A stretch of 64,000 nucleotides of DNA from positions 2,310,491 through 2,374,490 of the forward strand of contig VWYX01000013.1 of the NCBI GenBank assembly GCA_013396525.1. Reading direction: 5' to 3'. Below the pieces are notes generated by a model. It did no database searches, was not told the DNA's origin, and saw nothing but the letters and a program-made list of their open reading frames with translations. Numbering within the stretch: the stretch's first letter is position 1; every line of letters begins with the position of its first letter. The position numbers were made by a program, and so were the translations under genes. Positions 1 through 13,600 of this stretch are shown here, piece after piece. This DNA is from Chaetorhynchus papuensis. Its lineage: Eukaryota; Chordata; Aves; Passeriformes; Rhipiduridae.

Positions 1-3000
1 ACATACTGACTCCCATGCTCAGATTTACCTTACTGCCACTTGACTTTTTATTTTTCCCAGCTGTGGCTGTGAGTGGGAGGCTGTGTTGTGCTATGCATTG
101 CTAATGATCAGTGCCTAACTTGTCCATGATCTCCCTGTAAATCCCTTTCCCAGATCTGTTTGTGGAAGTGTTTGGGATTTAGCACTTTTTTTACTCAATC
201 TCTTGCCTAACCACAGTAGAGCTGGTTTTCCCTTTGTTGGACCACGGGCAGTAGAAGAACCATGTGTGCTATTCCTAAAAGTTCTGCTCTCGCAGAATTC
301 AACAAATGCTTTTCCAGGCCTATGTAGTCTTTGAAAATGTGTAATTCGAAGTTTCTAAGAGTTGGAGGAGGTCTGTAAAGGCTTGTAAGTTAAATACATA
401 AGGTTACAGGAAAATGTTACGTAGGTGTTCACTACTTAAGTACTAAAGCATGGCATTTAGGAGGTCCTGTACGTGCTTAACCTGGCTCTTGGAAAAACTT
501 TTGCAAAAAAGCTTATGATGGTGAGCATATGTGTTGCTCCTTTGGTGATGGGTCAGGTTGGTCAGTGCTGTTGCACGTGCTGCCAGGTGTCATGGATCTG
601 TAGTTACTGAAGCTGTAAAGGAGCAAGAACTTGCACTTTCTGTTTTATTCATGCTTTTGCCATATATAACTGCAGGTAAAATGAGAAATCTCTGCCTTTT
701 TCTGCTACTATTAAGAGAGGGGATGGATCATGCAGGTCTAAAATACAATTAAGTTTCCACTTTGAGCAAATTCACATTATTTTTGTGTATCCTTCAGTGT
801 GCTTAAGGGTTATAAGTGACATCTTTTGGCATGACAATTTGGAAGGCCCCATATTCTGCCTGAAAAATGGATGGTGTGAATAGGTACTGCAGTTTGATGT
901 ATTTAATACATATAAACTTGCTCAAGAAGCAAAGCCACCACAGAAAAAAAAAAAAAGAGGAAAGAAAACTAGGTCTGAGAAATCACTTTTCAGAAATTGT
1001 TTTGGTGGGCTCTAGGATATGCTTCTGGGGATATACTTCTAGCTTAGCTCAAATTAAGATAGTTATGAGTGATTTAGAAGAAAATGTTGAGGCTTTGTCA
1101 GAAATCACTGCAGATGTGCAAAAATGCATAGAATAAAACAATTTCCACAAGTAGCATAGCTCTGATTACTCGGTAAGTTTGAGCTCATTTGGACCATTTG
1201 CATTTTAGTGTTGTTTGGTGCAAATTGAATTATCTATCTAATTATTATCTGGATTGATAAGCAGAGTTTGAAATTCTGCCTTTGGTACTAATTGCATTTG
1301 GTTGCCTTTGAGAGACGTGCACAGTACCCCTTTGGGATTTTCAGTTCCTCCATGGCAGTGCATGTCCTGTCAAAATTTCCCCAGATAAGGAGAATTATTT
1401 TGGAGGAAGTCAATAAAAGACACTTAGAGCCTCCATCTCCAAAGGAGCAGTTCAGTTGCTGCTGGTAAAAGTGTGTGCAGCTTGTGGGGAGGAAGTGCCA
1501 ATGTAGCATATTTCTTGTCTTGCTGATGAGGAGTGATTTTTGTTTGTTTTTAATAATATTTTTTTAGAAACATACCCAAACTGTAAAGTTGTTACTAGTT
1601 AAAAAAATATTACTTAAAGGATGCTTTTTTTCCCCCTTGCACTGTGGTGAAACAGTATCTTAGTAGCATATATCTACTTCTTTTCCGTTTGTTGAAGCTC
1701 ACTGGTGGGTATTTTGTGTTTCTGGTTTTATTTGACTTATGCAGCAATACCTGAATGTAGTGAACGTCATCTCTGATGATACTCAGAAATGGGAAAAATC
1801 AGTCTTAGTTGTGTCTCAGTATTCTGGTGATGGTGGAATCAGGCAAGAATAGATTAAAAAGAGAAGTCTTTATAACTTAAAACATCTTTTTGATAGTGCT
1901 TAATATGGAAAAAGCAGTTTAATATGAAAATAGCAGTTTAGATCTGAAAGTCTCTAAAATCTCAAAAGGAAATTAGGGTTAGGAGAAAAACAGTGATCTA
2001 TCTAACCTTCTCCGGTTGAGCTGAAAATGCTCCTCCTGATTTCTGCTAGCTTATCTTTCATAATTTGGAAGAGGGAAGTGTGATGCTCAGTGTTAGTCCA
2101 CACTTCCACGCTGTCTCTCCTGCCCCGTAGCACATTAGCTGCATTCTGTGCTGCTCTGCTTTTCATCAGCCTCTTGTTTATTTGTGAAGGACGTCACTGC
2201 CAGGCTTTCACGGTGACTAGTCCTGTTTATCCATGGAGCAGGAACAGGCTGGCAGTGGGATCTTTATCACTGCCCTCAGTGATTCTTGGGTGGAGTAGCT
2301 CCTTCTGGATATGAAGAGCTGAGGTAAATGTTTTTGAAGGATCTCTGTTAAGACAGGAAGTAATCACTGGAAACGGTAGGCTCATTAATCTCTTCTGGAG
2401 GCCTGCTGCCGTCTCAAGATGATAAGACTTCAGGTAAAGTAGACATGCATACTTTGAAAACCCTTCAAGAATGCCTTGTTTCCACCAAGAAGGGTACTTT
2501 TGTTTTAAGAAGGCTGAATGATCATTGCATTGTACTGTTTGTGGTTTTTCAGAAGTGTGGGATTTCAAGTATGCATTTTGAGCTCAAAGCATTTAAAGTA
2601 TTGAAAGAATTGGGAACTTGTAAAAAATCGTCTTAGAGTCAAGTGCAGCAGGGAAAAGGCTGGGGTTTAATCTTCACTTTAAACTTCTTTTCCTGTATTT
2701 GTAATAGCTGTAAATGTTTTGATTTTAAGGAGAGCATTCTTTTGTCCTTAAGGTCACTTCCTTTTCTCTCATTAATACTGGTACCTCTGTTTAGAAACAC
2801 TAAATTAAATGCTCTGTTGACTTCCCTGTGGAGATAACATGCCAGGAAAACAGATGGCCTTTTTCTCTTTTTTTTTTCCCACTTTTTTTTTTTTTGGTAG
2901 TAATTTTATCATTTGTTTCAGTGAGTATTATCTCTTTAGTTCACTATTATATGGCAGCTCAGATGCAAACAATACTCATCCATTAAAATATTAAGAGTAT

Positions 3001-4318
3001 TCGTATCAGGAAGTATCTCTGCCAACATAGATACATGCAGCAAATCAAGTGAGATTAAAAATATGGGAAAAGATAATGGGAGAATATCTGGACTCAATTA
3101 TGTGTAGAACTTCAGGGAGCTCCCCGTACCTTGAGTTGTCCTCCAGCACATAAATGACAAAACTTAGAGTTGCATGCAGTACTTACATGTGGTTTTGAGG
3201 GGGAAATAAAAGGGTAAAAACAGTCGTAAAAGGAGAAGCTGACATAACGTATTAGAAACTTGTTTAAAATAGGTATTTTAAAGAGTTTCTGAGAGATTTC
3301 CTTTTTGCTGTGTATTCATTCACAAACCTAACTATGTAGCTGTTAGCAGCAACTGTTGAGAAAATTGAATGCTGTTTTTATTGACATGGTTTTGCTAGCA
3401 TTTAATATTTCGAAAGCAAGGTAGAGTAGATCTTTACTGTTTATCCCTGAGCAATCAGATAATCCAGAGCCGAGTACAAGCCAAGTACTTTGCTACTGAG
3501 TAATAGCTGCAGCCCAAAAAAGCATGACTGTTATCATTGAGCAATAGGAAAATAAAACCAGTGTATAAATGTGAATCAGTTGCATCCTGCAGATACTAAA
3601 CATGATTTCCACACAATAGGGTTTTATATCTGCTTTATCTGCTGCTTCTTTTTTTAGATCCTGGTAATTAGCTGAAGAGGCTGGAATGCAGAGTACACAA
3701 ACATTATGCTGGCTATTACTAAGTCTTATTCAGCTGACTGTCATCTTCATGTTACTTTTTAACAGCATTGTGCAGTCTTGATGTGGCATTTAGAGATTTT
3801 TTTTTTTTTCTTAGTCATCTGACTATTTTGAGGGAACTTTGGTCGGTTGTCTGGAGGGGATATTGTAGGATATGCTGTTCCCATCAGGCACAAGAAGTTT
3901 GGGTTTGCAAATAAGATGTGTGGGAATCTGTCCTGCTGGGCTGGGGGGAAGAGACCCCAGTTCCTCGTGACTCCAGGCAGTCAATGCTGTGGTACACAGG
4001 CCATCAGCTCCATGTGTTATCATATGTCATGGCTGTAGGTAACTTCCTAATGCCATCTGATTTATGTACATCCCGTAGTAGAGGTCTTGGGCTGTGTCTT
4101 CCAACAAACTATGAGAAGAGAGCTGGAGGGGTCAGGTTTTGCTATGTATGTGAATAAGGGGTTTTTTTTCCTCAACTCTTTTGTGTAAACCCTAGAGTTA
4201 TCCTTGAAGATTGTTTCAAAATCATTGTTCTGTTTCAAATACAAGCGTGCCAGTATCTGTACTGATGAGCATAGTTTATTAATGAATGACAGATGCTTTG
4301 ATCAGAAAGGTCAGAGAG
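1..4318 (+). other. SNX25 intron, 5' part cut by window edge
   Basis: AT-rich intronic sequence with poly-T runs (for example near 2,870-2,895 and 3,800-3,812). I found no exon-like open stretch joining the SNX25 frame, and no recognisable transposon. Confidence 0.7.
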
Positions 4319-4440
4319 GCAGTGGTACAATGATGTTTTCATGTCATAAAATACTGTCTCTGATTTGCTTTTCACAGAAGCAATGGTACAGTGATGTTTT
4401 CCTGTTGTAAAATACTGTCTCTGATTTGCTTTATTCTTAG
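4319..4440 (+). repeat. 61-bp tandem duplication at SNX25 splice acceptor
   Basis: Copies 4319-4379 and 4380-4440 are near-identical. Each contains GATGTTTTC, the shared block AAATACTGTCTCTGATTTGC and an acceptor-like end (TTCACAG at 4371-4377, TTCTTAG at 4434-4440). Only the second AG keeps the SNX25 frame clear. The first would add 63 bases with an in-frame TGA. Confidence 0.85.
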
Positions 4441-4631
4441 ATTCAAAAGGAAAAGAAACTGCAGCAATGAAAGCTGACCTACTAAGGGCTCGCAACGTGA
4501 AGAGGTATATTAATCAGCTGACAGTGGCAAAGAAGCAATGTGAGAAGAGAATAAGGCTCCTGGGAGGCCCTGCTTATGATCAGCAGGAAGATGGCGTTTC
4601 TGATGAGGGCGATGGCCCTCCAAGTCAGAAG
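4441..4631 (+). CDS. SNX25: SNX25 exon: PXA-RGS linker
   Basis: 191 bp, entered in phase 2, encoding 63 residues that include MKADLLRARN and RYINQLTVAKKQCEKR. The basic helical segment ends in an acidic stretch (EDGVSDEGDG). The acceptor TTCTTAG lies at the end of the second copy of a 61-bp tandem duplication. Confidence 0.96.
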
Positions 4632-7600
4632 GTATAAATCGCATTGTCTGAAGGTCATTCTAAATGTGTTAGCTCTGGGTCATGTTACCTCACTGTCGTT
4701 AATCCCTCCCTTCCCCCAGGAGTCAAGTACAAATTAATTGCTGCATGGTTTATTTGCCTTGGGAAAAGATTACTGAAGTACCTGAAAAGACACATTGATC
4801 GCTCAGCTTGAAATATTGCTCAGTGTGAAACTTCATAAAGGATTGGGTGGCTTGTAAGCACGTGTGATTTTTCAGACATTCCACATGTAGGGAGTTAATA
4901 AGGATATGGTAGCAGCCTTTATGAAAGTAGCAACTTGCTTTCAAATAAAAGATTGCCAACATATGTGCAATATTTCTTTGGCCCTCTTTATATTCACTTT
5001 AGAAAATGTGTGGGTTTTGAAAATATTAAATTATTCAAAAGTAAACACTTGTGGAAGGCAGTTGACAAAATTCAGGGCAATTGTTGGAGAAAACCTCTGG
5101 TAAAGCTGCTGTGACTGAATGCTGGTTTTCAATACTACTGTAGTCTGGAATTAGAAATAACTACCATCGTGTTGGCCAGCATCTACAAAAATAAAATGAC
5201 TACTTAGCTTTGCAAATCTTCAAAAATTTTAGTGACTTCTTTTGAAATCTACTCTGTTCCCTTTGGGCAAAGCACAGTAGCTGATGTATTAAAATGTTAA
5301 AGAAGATGCTATGTTTTTCATGTAGGTAGAAGATAGCTTATCTCTTTATGCAGGGATCTTGAATTTTCATTATGTCCTTATAATAACTGTAACTTAGTAG
5401 AATGTTAGAAAAAGTAGTATGATGTAGAAATAGCTCCTACTTTCTTCTTGAGTAAGGTCTGAAACAGTGATTCCCTACTCCCCACTTGTCCTTAAAGCGT
5501 GATTTCAGATGGTGTGTCATAGATTGTGCCAAGGCAGTCCTGATCTCTTTCCTGAAGTTGGGTGTAGCGAGAGGTGCCAAGGAGAAAAAGAAAGAGGGGA
5601 GCATGTGGCAGCACCGCATGACCCAGTGATGCCACTTTTGATGCCTGCTGAGATGTTACGAACTTTTCTGGATAAATACATGGTGACATAAGATTGTTCA
5701 AGAATGGGGTCCAGTAGTGAACATGCACTTGATAGGGGCAGGGATTGATCAGGACTATAATAAAATATAATATTATAACTAAAATCAAAGGAATTCCTGA
5801 AGCCAATGTTGCTTGTTTTCTAAACCAGTAGGATTTTTTAGTGGGAGTTGCTGACCTTGGGATTTCACAGGACCAAGTCTCTGCTCTGTAGGGCCAGGGC
5901 CAAGTCTCTTCTGTGTGCACATGCTAGGGATGCTGGTTAAAGCACCCCACTCAGGGAAAAAAAAATAGAAAAACCTAGCCCTTTCCTAGTCTTAGGCAGA
6001 GCCTGTGACCAGCTGTGATATGTTACATTCCTGTTGAAGCAGGGAATTGATGTGGCAACAGCAAAGCGTCTGGTTTTTCCAAACCCGGAAGCTGCTCTCG
6101 AGTTAACAGGATTTGAAGGGTTGCTGTGGAGGCTGATAATTCTAAGATTATATCTGCTAACTGGATATTAGATTTGAGGGTGTGCACATGCCCTAATGCC
6201 TGCGTATGTGCCAACATAGCTTAGAGTTTTCTGCTCTAATCCGTGGTGATACTGAATCATAAAATGATCTTTTGCTGAGGATTAGAAATTACTGCAGAAC
6301 TTCTTCTTTAAATTGTAAAAGGAAGGAAACTCCACAAAATGGTTGGGTGCCAAAAAGGACTGTGGTGGTTTCACCCAGGCAGCAGCCAAGCCCCAAACAG
6401 CCACTTGCTCACTCCCCCACCAGCAGGATCGGGGAGAGAATCAGAAGGGTAAAAGCCAGAAAACTCATGGGTTGAGATAAAGACAGTTTAATAGGGAAAG
6501 CAAAAGCCACACACACAAGCAAGGCAAAACAAGAAATTAATTCCATGCTTCCCATGGGCAGGCAGGTGTTCAGCCATCTCTAGGAAAGCAGCACCCCATC
6601 ACACATAACAGTAATTTGGGCAGACAAACACCATCATGTCTCCCCCCCCTCCTTCTTCCTCCCCCCCACTTTACACACTGAGCATGATGTCATATATCTG
6701 GAATATCCCTTTGGTCAGTTGTGGTCACCTGTCCTGGCTGTGTCTCCTCCCAGCCTCACACACAGCCCCAGGCTCCTCACCAGTGTGGCAGTACAAAAGG
6801 CAGAAAAAACCTTGGCTCTGTGTAAGCCCTGCCCAGCAGTAACAAAAACACCTCTGTGTTATCAACCCCGTGTTCAGCACAAATACAAAACACAGCCCCT
6901 GCCAGCCTCTGAAGAATGTTAACTCTACCCAGTCAAAACCAGTACCCATGCATTTTATAATTTTCACCTCAAAACTAAAACCCTCTTATCTCTATCATTG
7001 TTGTCATTGAAGCTGTAACTTAATGTTTTTAGTACAGCACTTGGAACATATTTAATAATTCCAGGATAGTCCAGACTTAAAGAAAAATCAAGAAAACATT
7101 TCAGAGGTCTCATTATTGCAAGAGAATAAGCTTTTCTGACCATTAATTTATTTTTTTAAGTGTTTTAGTTTGCAAGGTATCTATGAGGAGATTTGTGTAA
7201 CACTGTTGCTAGGCACCACTGCTTTGATTACCATGGGGCACTTGTGCAATGGGCTCTTTGTTAGGTGGGAGAGATGGTTGCACTTGCCTTGCTCCCTGCA
7301 GCAGCACGTACCCCCAGTTACTTTTGGCAGGGGGTTGTTTGTTAGTTACCCTCATTGCTGGCAGCCAGAGTGGGTATACCTTGGATAACAGAGGCACAGA
7401 GACCAAGGTGACCTCTCACTCAAAAAATGACAGCACATGCTCCATGCTGTGATTTACTAACTGCTATTACTACAGAGCTGACAGTCCCTGAGATGGGGAA
7501 GGCATCTGTTCAAGGGGCTGGAAGACCCTCTTACACTTGTATTTTAAATCACTGTCCTTGGTAAAATGACTGAATATAAAATATGATGATGCACAGCAAT

Positions 7601-10600
7601 GAGCTAAACCACATGTTGTTCTCTTTGACAGCCTGAACACCATTTCTTTCTTAAGCCTAGCTTGAACAAGGTACTCTCTGCTGTTCAGTGAGGTTTATAG
7701 AGTGAGCTCTCAAAGGCAGTTGTTCATATATGTAAATAGTTTTAAAGCTAAGAGCAAAGTCATGTCCAGAAGATGCTGGTGTGGTAAAGGATAAAGAGAA
7801 GAATGGCACATGATTGTCACAGGGGAACTTTGAAGATGTAAATAAACGTTTCATATGAGGCAAACATTTTACTTAAACACTATGCACGATTTGGGAGAGC
7901 TGTTTCAGACAAAACATAGATGACTGCCATTGTTAAAGAACCACATTTAGCTTGGTTCATTAAGGCATTGATTTGGTGCCAGTAATTGTGTATGTGCCCA
8001 CGCAGGTGGTTTCCTCACATGTAGCTGGAGACCAGGAAACTTCTTCCTACATGTAACTTGGTTGTAGAGTTTCACAGGTACCAGGTTTAGGAAAACAAGC
8101 AGTCTTCCCAGAAAGGGCAGTATTCTGATGCTGACTAGTATTGTATTATTATTATTAGGTATCAGAAAAACCATATTAGAGAAATTACTAATGCCTCAAT
8201 CTCAGAGTTCACTGCTCCCTACCAAATAAACTTTGCTAAAAAATGCGAAGTCATGGGAAGACTTGTTGGCCCCAGTGCTTAAGGACCTTCTTTTCTTTCC
8301 AAAGAAAAAGGTGTGAGTTGTCTGGTGCCTGTGAGAAACAAAGCAAGAGGTTAAGACTACTCTGGGTGGTGTATTTGGATTCCTGGTGATATAAGTAATG
8401 GAACTAAACAAGCAACATGAAAACTGGTTCAGCTTCAAGACTGAAGGGTTGGAGAGAAAAAGTTGCTTGGTTTTGATGAGGTATTTGGAAAATTGGTCCC
8501 AATTGTTCAGAGGAAGACAAGGTTATTAATTTTGTTCAGTATGGGAAGTTCTGATCATTTTGTCAGGGAGGTGTTTTGTTTTCAGGTGTTTATCTCATAG
8601 GAAAGGCCTGGATTCACAAAAATAGTAGAGGATAAGATGATAATGGCTTTTTAATGCAACTTCTTAATGGCTGCAGCATCTGCTTAGGTATGGGAAGTCT
8701 GTGTTTCATTTCCTTTTCTGCCTGATATACACCCACCTCACCCTTCTCAGAAAAAGTCCTGAGCATTTTATCACAGAACATACTTGTTTCTGGCTGCATT
8801 TCTGATAGATGTTTTTCAATAACAGTAGGAACTGGCCACCAAATGCCCTAGCTTCCAAGGTATTACATCTTTCTCTGTGTCCCTGGGAATAACTGAGATA
8901 CATCTCAAAGCTCTGTGGGCTGTGGTATGGAAACTGCTGGTGTTTGAAACAAGTGAAGAACAGATCAGTTAGCTTTCAGCTGGGCTCCTCTGCTTCGGAA
9001 ATTAAATTTTTGATAATAGCATTTCATGAGTGATTTGAAATGCCATCTTAGTCCTTTGAAATGTATCCTGATCAGAAAGATGTGGAGGTATTTACCAGCT
9101 GATAGGAGCATAGGTGAATTTATCTTCTAAGTACTTAAAAGTCTTATTTTTTTTTAATGAAGCAAAACTATTACTGTAGGAGGTCTGTGTAGTTGAAGCT
9201 AGGACACGTTTGTGGGATGCATAGTGAAAAGATTTTCCCTATAAGGATGGAAAGGAGCTAGAGTTAGGCATTTTCCCAGTTTTTATTCTTAGTTTTCCCT
9301 TCTTCAGATTCTTCAGTTTGAAGAAATTTTGGCCAATCCTTCATACCGAGAGCATTTCCGGATCTACATGGAAAGGATGGACAAGATGGCTTTGATCGGC
9401 CTTTGGGAGTCTGTGGAGAATCTGAAGACTGCTAACAAGGTGGAAGAAATTGCAAGCCTATATGGCTTTGTACATTGATGACACTCTGTTTGTTGTGATC
9501 TTGATGTTAGGAAATGTCTTTGTGTTTTTAAAATATCAATAGCATAGGATGGGTGCTAAGCAATTTGAGTTTAACTGCTTCACGTCAATATTTGAGGATA
9601 ATATTGTGATTAAAATTTGTGGGCTGTTGTGATAATGATTTATTGTTGCTTGGTGTAACAACATCTGTTAAAAGGAATACTTGATATGCAAAAGCAGTAG
9701 AGTTATTTTCCCCTCCACCAGAGAAAAAATGTGCAGTAATACATTGGCTTTAGTTGTATCAGTTCATGTGAAAGCCAGAAGCACATTCCAGCTGGATAGT
9801 CTGTACTTAAGCTTCTCATCTTTCCAGTTACAGGTAGCCCATTCAATCCAAAACAGTGAAAGTGTGTGTAAACATGTTCTTAAAATCTTTTTGGAAGAAA
9901 AGTGTTGCTTTAAAAGACCTCTCACTAATCTATAGCAGCTCAGTTTCTCCCGGAACTCCACACTACTGATAGAGGGAAGAAACAATGCTATATTGTAATT
10001 TTGGCCACAATAAAGTAGCAATTAGAACCCTGAAACAAAGATAGACAATATCTTGTAAAGTTGCAACAAGTATCCTGAAGCAATGGTGCAGAGCAAGGAT
10101 TTGTAGAGGACAAATTTGCTGTTCATGAGCAGTGTGGTGGATTTTGGGGGGAAACAATTAAACCTTCAAGATTCACGCTACCATGAAATAGAAATTTCAT
10201 TACTGATAACAGTTAACTTTTTGTTCACTGTAATTTTACTGCTCTCTTATGTATAAAGATTTTAGTCAATTGGAAAACACAAGACGTCCTGTAAACAGAG
10301 ACAAACTGTAGATTGTGAGTAGTGAACCATTAATACAATTTGAAGAAATGACTAACAACCAACTCAAAAACGGTTTGTCAGGCACTGTGAAGGGAGTTCT
10401 ATAACTCAGTTTGGATTTGCAAACTGCTCATGATTGGAAAAGGTACTATAAATCATTTTACGAGCTCTCAGCTATGATTTCTCTCTTCCCACTCAAAACA
10501 ATATGTATATACATATGGCTATGGATGTATCTGCCACTACAGGGGCAGCTTACAGAAAGGTAGTGTCCTGCAGTCATGTGGCTGCAGGATATTGTCAGAT

Positions 10601-13600
10601 GAGGCAGGTAAGAAAACTATGTCATACTAAGGGAGGGGATAAACCCATTTTAATTCTGTTCAGTTCAGGGAGATGGTAGTTCAGGGAGCTGATCGTGGGC
10701 TGTGCTGCATTACTTTCTCTCTTTCCTGTTCATTAATGCAAAGTTCAATCCTGTGCTCTTTACTGTGCTCAGTAAAAATACCTGGCCTCCTGTACTGGTA
10801 AATGTCTCTTCAGTTGTGCTTTTCTCCTCTTCTTGTTTCTTTTAATTTTTTTCCCTTTTCCCCTGCAAATTAATTATAATAATGTATAAAGTGAGTTGAT
10901 TCTATTCAGCAGAAGACAGGAGAGCTGATAGAGCTGAGCTTTACAATCTGAATTTAAAATGGTGACCACACTGTTGCTCTAGCACTTTTCTTCCTTTTAA
11001 TGCCAGCTTTTGGAACATAGATTTAAAAGAGTGGGTGTGGAAGCTCTGGCAATTTTAGAGCACAGCTGTTTCTTCACTTGACAAATATCAATACTTAACT
11101 TGTAAAATTGATTGCTTAGCAGAGGTGCACAGGCAGGCAGCATGCTTGATCTCAGTAAGAGGTTTACAGATGTGTTCTCATACATTTGGCTAGGAAATTA
11201 GCTTGATTATCCTTCAAATTATGCACCTGGGTCCTGAGTCATCTTTATATTTTCAATATTTGTTCATTATTCTTTTCTCCCTCCCTCTCCTTTGCTTCCT
11301 AGACTGAAATACCTCAATTGGTGAGTGAAATTTATCAGAATTTTTTTGTGGAAAGCAGAGAAATACCTGTGGAAAAATCCCTTTATAAGGAGATACAGCA
11401 AAGTCTTGTGGGAAATAAAGGCATTGAAGTATTCTACAGAATTCAGGCAGATGTTTACGAAACTCTAAAGGACAGATACTACCCCTCATTCATTGTCAGT
11501 GATTTATATGAGAGATCAGTCAAGAAGGAGGAAGAAAGAAGTTCTGCTCAGCTAACTCCTGAGGACAAAGATGAAGCGGTGAGTCACACAGACTTTCTTT
11601 CACTTTCAGACTTTCACATTTCTTTCACTGTTATTTAAAGTAATCTGAGAAGACTGTCCTGAGAAAAGCATGTAGTAGAATCTTCTGTCCTTCAGCTTTG
11701 GACTACTCTTCTTTTTTTTTCCTCTTTTATTTATAAATATCATCACTCTTGTAGTTTCATCTGGTAAAACTTGTATGTTTACATGCTCTTTGAAATAAAA
11801 TGGTACAAAACTGCAGACTACTTAAATTTTAAATTAGTTAAAGTAGATCTTTCAGATTCCTAAGACTTCTGTATTTCACATCTTTCATTATGCTCCTTAG
11901 AAGCAGAGAATGCAAAACATACTTCATACAAGCTCAGGTGCTCTGCTTTTGAGTGAAAAAATTCTCACTGAAACATCAGTAGGTTTTTGCGCAGACATTG
12001 TCCCTGTCTCCCATGCATTCCCTAGGTACTAAATAGGTTCTAAAAGTTGCACAAAAGAGAAGAAAAAGCAATGTAAAATATAATCTTTGTGGTTTTAATT
12101 AATTGAATAAATTAATAGACCATGTTGGAAGATAAATCTAGCACAGGAACTCTGAATGCTAAAACAGAGCATTCAAAATGTCATAAACAATAAGCCAATG
12201 GCAGCTCTTCTTGGGGCAGGTTTTTTCCTTGGGTTGTCTAAATCAGTCATGTCAGGGGAACTTGTGTTGCGTTTATACCAGAACATTTTGACAAGAGCAC
12301 GTCTCAGACTATTGTTTGCCTCTTTCAGTCAGGCTGCTGCTTCAGATCAGCATGGATGTTTTCATTTTACATGTGAACTTGCTCAGAACTCAATGAAATA
12401 CAGCAGTTTGTCTAAAACTGGATCTAAATAAACAAATAAGCAGAATCCAGAAGTGCTGATCTGCGTTGTGCTGTTTAGAAACAATTTTTCTGGAACCTAT
12501 GGCTTTTGTATTTACTGCTTAAATGTCTTTAATTTCTGTAGGTGAGTTGTTCTAGTCTCTATAGTGTGCATATCAGCAAATCTGCAGAGATGAACAGTTA
12601 TAAGTAGATTACTTGCAATATGTGCTTTTAGAGCTTGGTGCATCATTTCAGTGTTTGTTTTTCCTTGTATTCTTTTCCTTGATAAAATATTCAAGATGTG
12701 TTTTCTAGTTTTCTCACTGCTGACTCAGGTCTGTGTTGATGGTGGTAGGTACTTCAAAGACTTTGTGTCCTTGTGCTTGTAATCATTGAGACTTTGCACA
12801 ATGGCTCTTAACAGTTCTGTCCAGAACTTCCTAAAGCATTAAATGCTGTGCTTTCTAATTTCTTCATATGCTTTATTCAGAGTCTAACAGATAATGATTT
12901 CTCTAAGAAAACTGACACAACACTTCAGGGCTAGCTGTACTCTGTCTGATAACACCTACTGTAGCTGCCAAATAATTAGATTTTTGGCATCAGCATCATC
13001 TGTCCTTCCTCTGAGTCCTTGGATATGTATTTGCCAGATATGAAGCCTGTGTCAGCCTTAAAGACTAATATATTGCCAAGTCTGCTTATAGCATGCAAGA
13101 TAGTTGGTTTTTTTTTCATTTTTAACCACAAATTATGTATGAAGTTGTATATACTAGAGTGTCTCTTGAATAGAGCAGTTCTAATGGTGCTGTGTCATGC
13201 TTCAGGGTCTTTGAGGTGAAAACAAATTATAAGAAATTCTTCCTGAAGCTTCCCATTTTCTTTCAAATGTTGGTGAAAGTGCAGTAGTGACTAATAAGTT
13301 TGTGGGGTTTGGTCCTCCCCGTGTATACGAAGTAACAGCTTAGAAATTGGATATTTCTAGAAAATTTCTAACAATGGATACATATTGTTAGCAAATATGG
13401 ATTGGTTTTGGTTTAGTTTGGATTTTGAGTCTACATCCTCACTTCCTGGGGCACTGTGGGCATCACCTGTGTTAATTCTCTATAAATTTCACTGCTATAG
13501 CTGAATAGATAAAAGGCCATCTCGTGCACTCTTGGAGGTGAGGACAAAAGGATGAGTCCTGATTAAACATGAGAAAATCGAGGCACAAGGTAGGAATCTG

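Noticed and set aside
867..1136. 89-codon + strand ORF with an acidic end, considered as an upstream SNX25 exon
   Set aside because: No acceptor or donor at matching places and no similarity to the SNX25 PXA-RGS linker.
5492..5920. 142-codon minus-strand ORF with a hydrophobic segment, considered as a retroviral envelope remnant
   Set aside because: It has no recognisable envelope landmarks and no adjacent viral genes, and lies in an ordinary SNX25 intron. A single open frame this long is possible by chance.
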